In this document: positions 23,938-31,972 of the stretch, piece after piece
How the letters are laid out: every line of letters begins with the position of its first letter
Numbering within the stretch: position 1 is the stretch's first letter
DNA from: a virus
Virus record (IMG/VR): IMGVR_UViG_3300019458_000060
Location: 1 to 41,370 of that record
Reading direction: 5' to 3' (one strand)
Length of the DNA stretch: 41,370 nt
Notes under the pieces: model-generated
What the model was told of the DNA's origin: nothing
Database searches by the model: none
The model's input: only the letters and a program-made list of their open reading frames with translations
Made by a program: the position numbers and the translations under genes

Positions 23938-24417
23938 CTAGACGCAGTAGCCGACGAAGGCCGCGACCGTGTCCGCCCCGTCGACGTCCGCGGTCGTCGC
24001 CACGCCGATCGCCGCCGTCGTGCGGGCGTTCGCCGCGACTCCGTCGCAGGTCCCGTCCGTCGTCGCGTGGCAGATCAGGCACTCCCCGACCACGATGTCG
24101 TCCGCGCCGCTCGTTAGGAGCGTCGCGTACGGACCGTAGATCAGGACCCACCCGTACCCGTTCTGCGCGGGCACGGCCAGGCAGACGCCGCCGAAGATCG
24201 CCCCGATGGAAGACCCGCCGGCGCGGTCGTTCGTGACCGACGTCCAGTTGACGTCGGCCAGCGTCAAGGACTGGCCCGCGGCGTACGTCACCGCGTCCTT
24301 GAACTGGACGAACCGGTAGCGCTTCCCGTCGACCTCCGCTTCCTGCCCGGCCTTCGCCGGGAGGTCGTCGGTCGATGCGTAGACGCTCGTGAAGGGGCCG
24401 TGGATGTGCGAAGCCAT
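23938..24417 (-). CDS. Putative capsid decoration / head-associated protein
   Basis: A 159-residue protein directly downstream of the major capsid gene, 18 bases away. It has a beta-rich start (VDGKRYRFVQFKDAVTYAAG) and a Gly/Ala/Thr-rich end (IGVATTADVDGADTVAAFVG) of the kind seen in capsid cement or DUF2190-like proteins. The assignment is by position and composition. It probably shares the capsid transcript, which ends in stable hairpins. Confidence 0.68.
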   Translation of the reverse strand: MASHIHGPFTSVYASTDDLPAKAGQEAEVDGKRYRFVQFKDAVTYAAGQSLTLADVNWTSVTNDRAGGSSIGAIFGGVCLAVPAQNGYGWVLIYGPYATLLTSGADDIVVGECLICHATTDGTCDGVAANARTTAAIGVATTADVDGADTVAAFVGYCV

Positions 24418-24435
24418 GTAGTCGGTTCCTTGGGG

Positions 24436-25407
24436 TCAGGAGATAGACGTGTGCTTGCCGAGCGCGGGCCGGCAGTTCGTGAACACCTGGCCGAAGAACC
24501 AGACGTTCGTCGCGCGCCCGGCCTTCTTGCCGGCGCGCATGTCGAACCAGTCGTCGATCGTCAGGCCGTAGCCATCCTGGACGACCATGAAGACATGGTT
24601 CTCGTTCAGGAAGTACGCCGTCCCTGCGTTCATCTTGGGGGCGTGAACGACCCGCGCGTCGTCGAACCACAGTTGCGGCCCGGCGCCGAGGTTGTACTGC
24701 GGCGCCTTCGTGTTCGTGTCCTGGAACCACGTCGTCTTCGCGTAGCCCGTGGCCTTGATCGCGTCCCAGACGGTGTCGCCGACGAAGACCCTCGAGGGCG
24801 CGGTCACGCCCTTGAACTTCGTGGTCTGCCGCATGGCCGCGCGCCACTTCTGCGGGCCGTCCGAGGTGAACGTGTACGTCGCGTCCGTGTGCGCCGCCCA
24901 CGCGGAGAGCGTCGACTGCGCGATCCCGGACGTCGTTCCCGTCGCCGAGACAACGTCGGCCAAGGCCGACACGTCCCCGGCGGTCGTCGACGCCGCGAGG
25001 AGTTTCGACTCGAGGTTGTCCCAGAGGAGGTTCATCGCGGACTTGACGCGAGTCTCGGCGAGGCTCGTGAGCCCGTCGCCGTTCATCGCCTCGAGCTCGT
25101 CCTGGAGCCAGATCACGACCGGCTCGTGCATCAGGACGAGACGCACTTCGGCGTGCGTCACCGGGTCGGTGGCGACCATGTCGAGGTCGCCGCCGCGTGC
25201 CACCGTGCCGCCGACGGGATCGAGCGCGTCCCAGATCGGGGCCTTGTGGTAGACGCCACCGTTCGCGGTCTTGCGGTTCTCCATGAACCACTCCGCGACG
25301 GGGGTCTTCTTCAGGTAGATGTTCATCGGCTCCGTGGAGAGCCACTCCTGGAAGTGCGCGGTCAGGACGGTGTTCTTCTCCTGACTCGTGAAACTCGGCT
25401 TGGCCAA
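24436..25407 (-). CDS. Major capsid protein (HK97 fold)
   Basis: A 323-residue protein with features of podovirus-type HK97-fold capsid proteins. The N-terminal segment is helical (TAHFQEWLSTEPMNIYLKKT); SAMNLLWDNLESKLLAA and SRVFVGDTVWDAIKATGYAKTT follow, and the late part (FDDARVVHAPKMNAGTAYFL) fits the A-domain core. It follows a scaffold-like gene. The likely start is TTG at 25407, with GGAGG 8 bases upstream; no ATG or GTG start fits. The ribosome-binding site lies at the foot of a hairpin (25417-25434), unusual for the most abundant virion protein. Confidence 0.92.
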   Translation of the reverse strand: MAKPSFTSQEKNTVLTAHFQEWLSTEPMNIYLKKTPVAEWFMENRKTANGGVYHKAPIWDALDPVGGTVARGGDLDMVATDPVTHAEVRLVLMHEPVVIWLQDELEAMNGDGLTSLAETRVKSAMNLLWDNLESKLLAASTTAGDVSALADVVSATGTTSGIAQSTLSAWAAHTDATYTFTSDGPQKWRAAMRQTTKFKGVTAPSRVFVGDTVWDAIKATGYAKTTWFQDTNTKAPQYNLGAGPQLWFDDARVVHAPKMNAGTAYFLNENHVFMVVQDGYGLTIDDWFDMRAGKKAGRATNVWFFGQVFTNCRPALGKHTSIS

Positions 25408-25416
25408 GGTCTTTCC

Positions 25417-25434
25417 CTCCGGTGTTCACCGGAG
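25417..25434 (-). promoter_or_regulatory. Hairpin covering the capsid ribosome-binding site
   Basis: CTCCGGTG-AA-CACCGGAG in the minus-strand RNA is a perfect 8-base inverted repeat. Its 3-prime arm ends in GGAG, part of the GGAGGG that precedes the TTG capsid start. It lies in the 43-base gap between scaffold and capsid genes. It could control the capsid-to-scaffold ratio or mark RNA processing. Confidence 0.55.
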
Positions 25435-25450
25435 CGCGGACGACGTACTG

Positions 25451-26557
25451 CTACATGCCTCCGCGCTTCAGTTGGTCGGCGGTCACGGGCTGGTCCGGGT
25501 GCTTCTGGGACCAGACGTAGGCGAGGTGTTCTCGCGTTTCGTCGGCGCCCTTGGGCGGCCGGTTCTCCCGCATGTGGTTGGGAAGCGGGGGCGGTTTGAC
25601 CGCGCCGCTGCCTCCGTCGTGGGCCGCCACTCCCGCCGTCCTTCCCGGAGCACTCGGAGACCGCGGATGGGTCGTGGGCGTCTCGACTTGCGCCTTGGCA
25701 GGCAAGTACGGACGAAGCCACTCCACCGCGTTCTCGGGCTCGATCGTGTCCCACGTCTTCCCGCCGGATACCTTGGCGTACTCGTTCGCTCTCCCGATCG
25801 CGGCGTTGAGCGCCTCCTTGTCGAAGCCGGACTCGGCCCCGAACTCGGTCACGCTGGAAACACGCCGCTGCATCGTCGAGATCGGAGTCTTTATGTCGTC
25901 GTCGATCGCGCTGCGCGCGACCTCCGTCGCCACCTTGCGGATGTCCGCCTCGCGCTGCTTGAACAGCGCGTCGAACGTGCGCGCGATCCGCGCGTCGATC
26001 CGAGCCGCCGTGTCCGGCTCGAAGTCGTCCGCGATGTCGCTCTCGCCGGCCGGCCTGTCGAACTCCCGCTGCGCCGCTTGCGCCGCGCGCGGGTTCTTCA
26101 ACACCCGGTCCCACAGGTCCGCTTTCTCCTTGAGCGCCGCCTTCTCGCCGTCGAAGCGCCGCTGCTCATCGAGGAGTTTTTCGCGCTCCTTGGTGAAGTA
26201 GCGGTCCGCCTCGCGGCGCTGGTTCAAGACCCACTCGCGGGTCTCGGGGTCGAGGGACTGTAGAGGAGCCCTGTACTTCTCGGGGAGGTGCGAAAGGTCC
26301 GGGGGCTGGTGCGGCTTGGGTTCCGCCGTCGCTTCCTTCGCCTTGCCGTTGGCGGCCGTCGAAGGGGTCGCGCCGGGGGTCGTGCCCGCGTCGCCCTTGT
26401 CCCCACCGGAGGAGTCACCGAGCACGTCTTCTGGCGGCGCGTTCCGGGGCGGGCGCGCGTCGATCTTGGCCGCGGTCGCCTTGCGGCGGGCCGCGTGCTT
26501 CTCCTCGATCGCATTCCGCTCGCTGTCCGGGTCCGCTTTCGTCGTCGTCTCGGTCAC
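25451..26557 (-). CDS. Scaffolding protein
   Basis: A 368-residue, very hydrophilic protein rich in Glu, Asp, Ala, Lys and Arg. A disordered N-terminus (1-85) with Pro/Thr/Ala leads to a coiled-coil region (EWVLNQRREADRYFTKERE, then KLLDEQRRFDGEKAALKEKA), a helical middle and a Pro-rich, basic C-terminus. This composition, and its place immediately before the capsid gene, are typical of internal scaffolds that guide prohead assembly and leave before DNA packaging. It starts with GTG after CGGGAGTGC. Confidence 0.85.
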   Translation of the reverse strand: MTETTTKADPDSERNAIEEKHAARRKATAAKIDARPPRNAPPEDVLGDSSGGDKGDAGTTPGATPSTAANGKAKEATAEPKPHQPPDLSHLPEKYRAPLQSLDPETREWVLNQRREADRYFTKEREKLLDEQRRFDGEKAALKEKADLWDRVLKNPRAAQAAQREFDRPAGESDIADDFEPDTAARIDARIARTFDALFKQREADIRKVATEVARSAIDDDIKTPISTMQRRVSSVTEFGAESGFDKEALNAAIGRANEYAKVSGGKTWDTIEPENAVEWLRPYLPAKAQVETPTTHPRSPSAPGRTAGVAAHDGGSGAVKPPPLPNHMRENRPPKGADETREHLAYVWSQKHPDQPVTADQLKRGGM

Positions 26558-26591
26558 GCCGAAGCACTCCCGCCGGTCGGCAACGAGCCGA

Positions 26592-26607
26592 CCGACCGGT
26601 CGGGATC
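26592..26607. repeat. Palindromic 16-mer, copy 1 (upstream of scaffold)
   Basis: CCGACCGGTCGG is a 12-base perfect palindrome, here extended to CCGACCGGTCGGGATC. The same 16-mer occurs on the other strand at 30503-30518. Both copies lie in gaps just upstream of minus-strand gene starts. It could be a protein-binding site or RNA hairpin; the role is unknown. Confidence 0.5.
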
Positions 26608-26667
26608 ATACACCCGGGTACCACGGGCTACACGGAACCCGTCCGGCGCGCTCGCCTGGGCCGAGCC

Positions 26668-26928
26668 TCAAGCCTCCGGGTCGTTCTTCGCCGAGCCGTT
26701 CTCCTTTAGGGCGTCGGTCAGCTCCGCGACGCAAAACTGCGCCAAGCCGAGCGACTCGACCGTGCCGCCGACCCACATCACCCGGATCCCGTAGTTCCTC
26801 GTGATCCACGAGACGAGCATGGTCTTCTGACGCCTCCCGATCGCGTCGACGAGGCGAGAGGTCTCGACCAAGTCAAGGTCGGCGTCAGAGACGGTTCGAG
26901 CGCCGGAGGGTTCGTCGGCCGGGTACAT
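26668..26928 (-). CDS. Small hypothetical protein
   Basis: An 86-residue protein (MYPADEPSGARTVSDADLD...), mainly helical, with a possible amphipathic central part (KTMLVSWITRNYGIRVMWVGG). No family is recognised. It lies between a lipoprotein gene and the scaffold, 37 bases after the lipoprotein stop and 110 bases before the scaffold start. Confidence 0.66.
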   Translation of the reverse strand: MYPADEPSGARTVSDADLDLVETSRLVDAIGRRQKTMLVSWITRNYGIRVMWVGGTVESLGLAQFCVAELTDALKENGSAKNDPEA

Positions 26929-26965
26929 CAGGGCGCCACGCCATCCTCCATCAGTTGAACATCGA

Positions 26966-27400
26966 TCACTCGAACCACAGGTCGTTCCTCGACAGGTACC
27001 ACCCGTCGTTCACCCCCGGCTCGTACTCCACCAGCGCCACGTACTCCATCCCGAACACGTCCACCGCGTACACGAACAGCGTCCCAGCCACCGGGTTCTC
27101 GCTCGCCTCGCACTCGAACACCGAACCCGGCCCTGCCACCCCGTCCGTGAAGAACTTCAGCGGCTCGCTCGACGCCGCCGCGTACCCGACCTCCACGACC
27201 TCCACCTGACCCACCACCCCGACGCCGAACCTGTCGCTCGGCGTGTCCAGCACGAACGACGACGACTGCGGCGGCACGACCGCGAAGTCGGGCGCGACGC
27301 TCCGATCCGGCCACGCGCTCGACGGCGACACGCCCCCGCCGCACGCGACCAGCGAGACGAGAGAAACCAGCAGCACCGCAAGCACAACGGCGATCTTCAT
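26966..27400 (-). CDS. Putative lipoprotein between portal and scaffold
   Basis: A 144-residue protein with a strong lipoprotein signal (MKIAVVLAVLLVSLVSLVAC, Cys20), then GGG and a small beta-rich domain (VEVVEVGYAAASSEPLKFFTDG, ending in WYLSRNDLWFE). It should be exported and lipid-anchored. Lipoproteins inserted among head genes are often expressed accessory genes, for example superinfection-exclusion factors; that role is inference. The ATG has GGAGGACTC upstream and overlaps the preceding TGA (ATGA). Confidence 0.82.
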   Translation of the reverse strand: MKIAVVLAVLLVSLVSLVACGGGVSPSSAWPDRSVAPDFAVVPPQSSSFVLDTPSDRFGVGVVGQVEVVEVGYAAASSEPLKFFTDGVAGPGSVFECEASENPVAGTLFVYAVDVFGMEYVALVEYEPGVNDGWYLSRNDLWFE

Positions 27401-27609
27401 GAGTCCTCCGATCTGCTACGTGGTAAGTGTACGCGCGCGTTCCCCGCTGGATCCGCGACTCGCCCAGCGCGACAAGGCTCCGCAGTCGAGTGGTAGTGCT
27501 CGATCCTCGCCAGCATCAACTCCTCCGACCAGAACTCGAGTGAGTCGACGCCAAGGTTGCTCCGAGTGCGAGGGTCCATCAGCCGCGGGTCCGTCTTCCG
27601 TCTCGGCAC
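27397..27609 (-). CDS. Small hypothetical protein
   Basis: A 70-residue basic protein (MPRRKTDPRLMDPRTRSN...) with a helical centre (LEFWSEELMLARIEHYH). It is coupled to the lipoprotein by an ATGA overlap, so the two probably form one cassette inserted after the portal gene. No function can be assigned; the GTG start is the only reasonable one. Confidence 0.6.
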   Translation of the reverse strand: MPRRKTDPRLMDPRTRSNLGVDSLEFWSEELMLARIEHYHSTAEPCRAGRVADPAGNARVHLPRSRSEDS

Positions 27610-27658
27610 GGACTCCTAAGAAACAAGAACCCGAGCCTGCGTCAACCGACCGCTCGGT

Positions 27659-29773
27659 CTACGACGCGAGGACCCGTTCCCGCGCGTTGTTCCGCGGCCC
27701 CTCCTCGCGCTTCTTCTCGCCCGGGATCGATCCGTTCCCGCCGCCGGCCGACCCTCCGCCAGCCGGTCCGCCGCTGGCCATCACCATCATCGCCCGCATC
27801 TGCTGAAGCGCCATCAGCGCCTGCGCGTCCTCCGGCTTCGGAACCCACCTCGTCGGCGCGGCCAAGTCCATCTCCTTCGCCAACCGCTCGACGTACGGCA
27901 TCGGGTCGTACTCGGGCATCCCTGTCAGCGGGTTCCGCAGCGAGTTCAAGAGCGCGATGAAGTCCATCAGCGTCTTCTGGCGCGCCAGGTCCTCGGCGCG
28001 CGTCGTCGACGCGAAGCGCACCGACAACTTGCAGTTCCGAAGCGCGCCGAGCGCCTTCCGTACGACCCCCGCGTCGAACCCGTACGCCGCGATCATCTCG
28101 TCGGAGAACTTCACGCGCACGATCGCCGCGAACCGCTTCACGATCCCGGCGAACGCGCGCTCGTAGACGCGGACGACGTCTCCCTGCGTAGTCGCAGCCC
28201 CTCGCAGCGCCATGTCCTCTTGCGCCGCCGTGTCCGCGATCGGCTCGCCTGTCAGTTCCGCCATCCCGAGCGAGACCATGTTTGCAAAGTCGGCCATCGA
28301 CCGAAGCGAGGCGTCCAAGTACGCCTTCGGCGGTTCGCTCGTGTCCAACTCGGTCAGGAACTCGCCGTGCCGCGCGAGGTCGTAGTTGTCCGGCGGCTCG
28401 ACGATCACGCCGTCGACGCCCAACTGCAACAGCGCCAACTGCGTCGAGTCCAGGCCCTTCGCGGCCCGGTACTTCCTTCCGCTCGCCTTGCACGCGCGGA
28501 TCCACGCGGTCCGGTTCTTGATCGTCTCGATCTGCGGCGCCCACCCGGCCTTCAACAACGGCTCGCCGAACAGAAGCACCGGGTCCTCACCGTTCGCCTC
28601 GATCGGGACCGCGATCTCGAACGGGAAGAAGTCGTCGTTTAGAGCCTCGCCGTTCTCGTTCAAGTGCGGGTAGGTCTGGTCGTCGTTCAGGTAGTCGTCG
28701 TAGCCCTCGGCCACGTACTTGATGCAGCAATGGACGCGGTCGTGGATCTCCAGGATGAAGAAGCACTCGTTCTCCTGGTCCACCTGGTCCTGCTTGAGCG
28801 ACGGCTCCGAGACCTTCGCCCCGCGTCTCCCCATCACCTCATTGTACGACCGCGGCTTGACCTCCTTTCGCGCCTTCAGCGTGAACCGCTCCTCCGACAT
28901 GAACTCGTCGCGCGTCATCGTGAACGCGCGCGCCATCCACTTGAGCCTCGAGCGGACGGTCGTCGTCGGGTCCCAGCGCAGGTCCGTGTTGATGGCGAGG
29001 AAGGTCGCCGAAAGCGCGCGCGTCCGCCCGTTCATCTGCTTCGGCCGCGTCGCCTCCTCCGCGACCTTCGCGTCCGCGATCTGCGCGAGCGCCGTCAGGT
29101 CCGTCACCTGCTCGTCCGAGAGAGCCGCGCGCGCCAGGTTCTCGGTCCCGTCCTCGCGCGTCCCCGCGAGAAGTTCGCGCGCCGCCTCCGCAATCGCACG
29201 AAAGTCCATGCCCTCGCCCAACTCGACCGGCTTCCCCTCGTAGACGTCCATCACGATCTTCGCGGACTCGATGCGACCACGGAGGTCGCGCTCCGCGTCG
29301 GGGACTCCTGACCCGAACTGCACGCCGACCGCGAAGACCCCGCGCGTGAACGAAGACCGCATCGCCTTCCGGCACGCCGACACCACGTCAGCGTCGTCCG
29401 ACAGCACTTGCAGGAACCGCTCGCCTTCAGACTGCTCGGCCTGCGTCAAACCCTTCGGCTCGACCATCCGGATCGTGGGGAACTCGTCGTAGGCCTTCCC
29501 GAGATAGATCGTCGTCGCGCGCTGGAACAGGTTCAACGGGACCGTGTCGTCGACCTCGAGCGTGTTGCCGCGGTACTGAACGGCCTGCGTCGGCCAGATC
29601 GGACCGAAGTCGCCGCGCAGCGCGCGCTCGTACTTCTCGTGATGCTCGCGCACGCCCTCGTAGACGCGACCGGCCGCGTCCCACCGCGACCACCACAGCC
29701 GCACCTCGTCCTGACGCGACAGCGGCCTAGCCCCAGGCCGCAGGTACGACTTGATCTTCGAGTAGAGCCCCAC
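27659..29773 (-). CDS. Portal protein
   Basis: A 704-residue protein of the size and pattern of podovirus portals. It has an N-terminal LWWSRWDAAGRVYEGVREHH, then VPLNLFQRATTIYLGKAYDE, PTIRMVEP, and a long helical C-terminal half with EYDPMPYVERLAKEMDLAAP. A Gly/Ser-rich tail follows. It forms the 12-subunit ring at one capsid vertex through which DNA is packaged and released. It is downstream of TerL with two small genes between. The ATG overlaps or abuts the preceding gene end (29777). Confidence 0.92.
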   Translation of the reverse strand: MGLYSKIKSYLRPGARPLSRQDEVRLWWSRWDAAGRVYEGVREHHEKYERALRGDFGPIWPTQAVQYRGNTLEVDDTVPLNLFQRATTIYLGKAYDEFPTIRMVEPKGLTQAEQSEGERFLQVLSDDADVVSACRKAMRSSFTRGVFAVGVQFGSGVPDAERDLRGRIESAKIVMDVYEGKPVELGEGMDFRAIAEAARELLAGTREDGTENLARAALSDEQVTDLTALAQIADAKVAEEATRPKQMNGRTRALSATFLAINTDLRWDPTTTVRSRLKWMARAFTMTRDEFMSEERFTLKARKEVKPRSYNEVMGRRGAKVSEPSLKQDQVDQENECFFILEIHDRVHCCIKYVAEGYDDYLNDDQTYPHLNENGEALNDDFFPFEIAVPIEANGEDPVLLFGEPLLKAGWAPQIETIKNRTAWIRACKASGRKYRAAKGLDSTQLALLQLGVDGVIVEPPDNYDLARHGEFLTELDTSEPPKAYLDASLRSMADFANMVSLGMAELTGEPIADTAAQEDMALRGAATTQGDVVRVYERAFAGIVKRFAAIVRVKFSDEMIAAYGFDAGVVRKALGALRNCKLSVRFASTTRAEDLARQKTLMDFIALLNSLRNPLTGMPEYDPMPYVERLAKEMDLAAPTRWVPKPEDAQALMALQQMRAMMVMASGGPAGGGSAGGGNGSIPGEKKREEGPRNNARERVLAS

Positions 29774-29776
29774 CGG

Positions 29777-30085
29777 CTACTCGATGCCAGGGTACGCCTT
29801 GTCCATCAGGCAGCACGCGCGTACGTAGGCCGGGTAGGCGACGTCGCGCATCCACGCCGCGATCCGGAGGTCCGCCTGCACCGGGTACATCCGGCTGATC
29901 TCGGCCTGCGCCGAGTGCGAGTAGTAGAACCACCGCCTCGCGAACTCCTGCGGCGAGTCGACCTCGATGCCGTTCTTCCGCAGGTGCGCGACGACGTCCG
30001 GGATCCGCGGGCGCCAGACGTCAGGCCCGATCGTGTCGGCCTGCGAGACGAGGTCCTTCGCGCTCAACTCGGTCGCTGTCGGCAT
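29777..30085 (-). CDS. Hypothetical protein upstream of portal
   Basis: A 102-residue protein starting MPTATELSAKDLVSQADTIG, helical, with conserved-looking aromatic residues (ARRWFYYSHSAQAEISRMYP). It has an excellent ribosome-binding site (GTAGGAGGGACC-ATG). Function unknown; position between TerL and portal suggests a packaging or head-assembly role. The longer in-frame start at 30241 is discounted because it lies inside the upstream gene. Confidence 0.72.
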   Translation of the reverse strand: MPTATELSAKDLVSQADTIGPDVWRPRIPDVVAHLRKNGIEVDSPQEFARRWFYYSHSAQAEISRMYPVQADLRIAAWMRDVAYPAYVRACCLMDKAYPGIE

Positions 30086-30093
30086 GGTCCCTC

Positions 30094-30483
30094 CTACGCC
30101 TTCGCCTTTGGTGTCCACTTGAGGATGAAGACCGCGGTCGAGTCGCCGTTCGGCATCGCGCCGGCGGCTCCTTCGTCGACCTCGATCTCCCCGTCGGCGA
30201 CGTCGAGGCCGATCGAGCGGAGCGTGCTCACGATCTTCCATCGCGCCTTCTCGACCTCGGCGCGCACGACCCCAACGTCGACCATCGACACCGTCCCAGC
30301 GCGCTGGATCACCTGGACGCGCTCGACGATCGACGGCGTCGAGAACCCCTCGCGCATCCGAGCCGCGATGATCTCGCCGACGCGGGTCTTTAGCTGAGAC
30401 GCCTCGAGGCTCACCGCGCCGTGTAGAACCGGCCCGTTCTGCGGCAGCCGAGGCAGCGCGGGGAGCGGCGGCAGACCCGACAT
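30094..30483 (-). CDS. Hypothetical protein after TerL
   Basis: A 129-residue protein starting MSGLPPLPALPRLPQ. An N-terminal Pro/Leu-rich part is followed by helices (LKTRVGEIIAARMREGF) and a two-strand end (STAVFILKWTPKAKA). No family is recognised. The ATG at 30483 is preceded by the 13-mer GGTGTAGGCTCTC with a 5-base spacer, exactly as for the gene at 32282. The gap to TerL is 40 bases and holds one copy of the palindromic 16-mer. Confidence 0.7.
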   Translation of the reverse strand: MSGLPPLPALPRLPQNGPVLHGAVSLEASQLKTRVGEIIAARMREGFSTPSIVERVQVIQRAGTVSMVDVGVVRAEVEKARWKIVSTLRSIGLDVADGEIEVDEGAAGAMPNGDSTAVFILKWTPKAKA

Positions 30484-30488
30484 CGCGC

Positions 30489-30501
30489 GAGAGCCTACAC
30501 C
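30489..30501 (-). repeat. Pre-start 13-mer, copy 1
   Basis: GGTGTAGGCTCTC in the minus-strand RNA, ending 5 bases before ATG 30483. An identical 13-mer stands at the same distance before ATG 32282. A shared leader element or duplicated ribosome-binding region is possible. Confidence 0.5.
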
Positions 30502-30502
30502 C

Positions 30503-30518
30503 GATCCCGACCGGTCGG
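30503..30518. repeat. Palindromic 16-mer, copy 2 (after TerL)
   Basis: The reverse-complement orientation of the 16-mer at 26592-26607, sharing the 12-base palindrome CCGACCGGTCGG. It is in the 40-base gap between TerL and the next gene. Confidence 0.5.
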
Positions 30519-30523
30519 TACGT

Positions 30524-31972
30524 CTAGCCCCGGAACGGGTTGAACACGCGGCGCCGATGCGGGCCGGACAGCCGCTCGCGCCAGAAGTCGGCGGCGTAGT
30601 CCTCGCGCGGCGGCTTCGGCACATCGCTCGCGTGCTTTACGACCCACGCGAACGCGCCGCTCGTCGCGTCCACCTGGTCCATGTAGCCCTTGAGGTCAGG
30701 CGTAGCGCTCGTCAGTTCGTCCACGTAGGCGTGCGTCCACGGCCCCGACATCACCCGCACGTTCCCGCCGCGAGCGTAGGACGCGAAAGGTTGCGCGCGG
30801 ACCCACTTCGGCCCCGTCGCCTTCGTCCCGTGCGTCCGGTATCCGATCAGCCTCCGGCGCCGCGAGTCCGTGACCGAGATCCCAGCCGACCCCGGCTCCT
30901 CCTCCCAGTCGACGTCGACCTCCATACCGTCGACTGCCGCCGTGTCGTCGATCAGCCGCTCGACGTCTCCAGCGTTCCACCGACCACGGACGACGTGCTC
31001 GATCGTCACGACGCCGCGCGGGTTCCGAGACATCAGGAGCCCGACCGTGTAGCAGCCGTCCTCCTTCGTCGCCGCGCAGTCCCAGTAGCGCACTCGAGCG
31101 TAGGCGTCCGATGGGAGGACGTCGACGGTCGACAGGAACTCGCGGTCGATCAGCGCGCCCTCCGAGATCGCCTGCGGGTCTTGCTGGTACTCGGCCGCCC
31201 ACCCGAACGGAGACATCGACGCGCGGATCGTCTCGAGCGCCTCGCGCGAGAACCTCTCCGGCCACAACGCCTCGCCTTCCGTGCGGCCGAGCGGATCGTC
31301 TCGCTCCGCGAGCGCTGGCAGGCGCACGCGCGTCCACTCGCCGGCCTGCGACTCGATGATCCGGCCCGCCAGGTCCTCGCGATGCCAGCGCTGGTGCATC
31401 ACGACGTAGATCGCGCCCGGCTCCTGGCGCGGGATTAGGTCGTCTCGCCACCACGTCCAGACCGCGTCGCGCTGCGTCTTCGAGTGCGCGGCCTCGCTGC
31501 CCTTGATCGGGTCGTCGACGACCACGACGTCGCCGCCGCGACCGACGACAGCGCCGCCGACGCCTACCGCGTATAGCCCGCCGCCTTCCGTCGTGTCCCA
31601 CCGATCCGCGGCGCTCGAGTCCGACGAGACGCGGACCGACAGCGCGTCCGCGTTCGCGATGATCGTGTTTCGCACGCGGCGTCCGTAGTGCGACGCAAGG
31701 TCGGCCGTGTGACACGCGAGGATCACGCGTCGCGACGGCCACCTGTTCAGGTACCAGAGCGGGAACGCGTGACTGAAAAGCTCAGACTTCCCGTGCCGCG
31801 GCGGCGCCTCCACCAGCAGTCTGCGAGGCGTGCCCGTTGCCGCTCGCGCGAGCATCCGTGACATCGTCACGATGTGCGGCAGGTTCGGCTGGTACGACCC
31901 TCGCGTCAGGATCCACAGGAGCGCCGCCGGGCTCTGGGAGCCCAAGACTCGCAAGTAGGTCGTGGGCAGCAT
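30524..31972 (-). CDS. terL: Terminase large subunit
   Basis: A 482-residue packaging motor. The ATPase Walker A is APPRHGKS (56-63), close to the classical phage variant. Walker B is DVVVVDDP (148-155). The nuclease domain begins RYWDCAATK with Asp298, and the later D-rich VDVDWEEEPGS and C-terminal DQVDATSGAFAWV are typical. It translocates DNA into the prohead through the portal and cuts the concatemer. The ATG at 31972 is chosen over an upstream TTG at 31996. It overlaps the small-subunit candidate by 191 bases, unusually long. Confidence 0.96.
   Translation of the reverse strand: MLPTTYLRVLGSQSPAALLWILTRGSYQPNLPHIVTMSRMLARAATGTPRRLLVEAPPRHGKSELFSHAFPLWYLNRWPSRRVILACHTADLASHYGRRVRNTIIANADALSVRVSSDSSAADRWDTTEGGGLYAVGVGGAVVGRGGDVVVVDDPIKGSEAAHSKTQRDAVWTWWRDDLIPRQEPGAIYVVMHQRWHREDLAGRIIESQAGEWTRVRLPALAERDDPLGRTEGEALWPERFSREALETIRASMSPFGWAAEYQQDPQAISEGALIDREFLSTVDVLPSDAYARVRYWDCAATKEDGCYTVGLLMSRNPRGVVTIEHVVRGRWNAGDVERLIDDTAAVDGMEVDVDWEEEPGSAGISVTDSRRRRLIGYRTHGTKATGPKWVRAQPFASYARGGNVRVMSGPWTHAYVDELTSATPDLKGYMDQVDATSGAFAWVVKHASDVPKPPREDYAADFWRERLSGPHRRRVFNPFRG

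Noticed and set aside
23279-25429. 716-codon minus-strand ORF
   Set aside because: It is an off-frame reading across four supported genes, including the capsid gene, and crosses their boundaries.
26928-27344. 138-codon minus-strand ORF over the lipoprotein
   Set aside because: It is a Gly/Arg/Val-rich shadow with no own start context; the lipoprotein frame has a clear signal peptide and ribosome-binding site.
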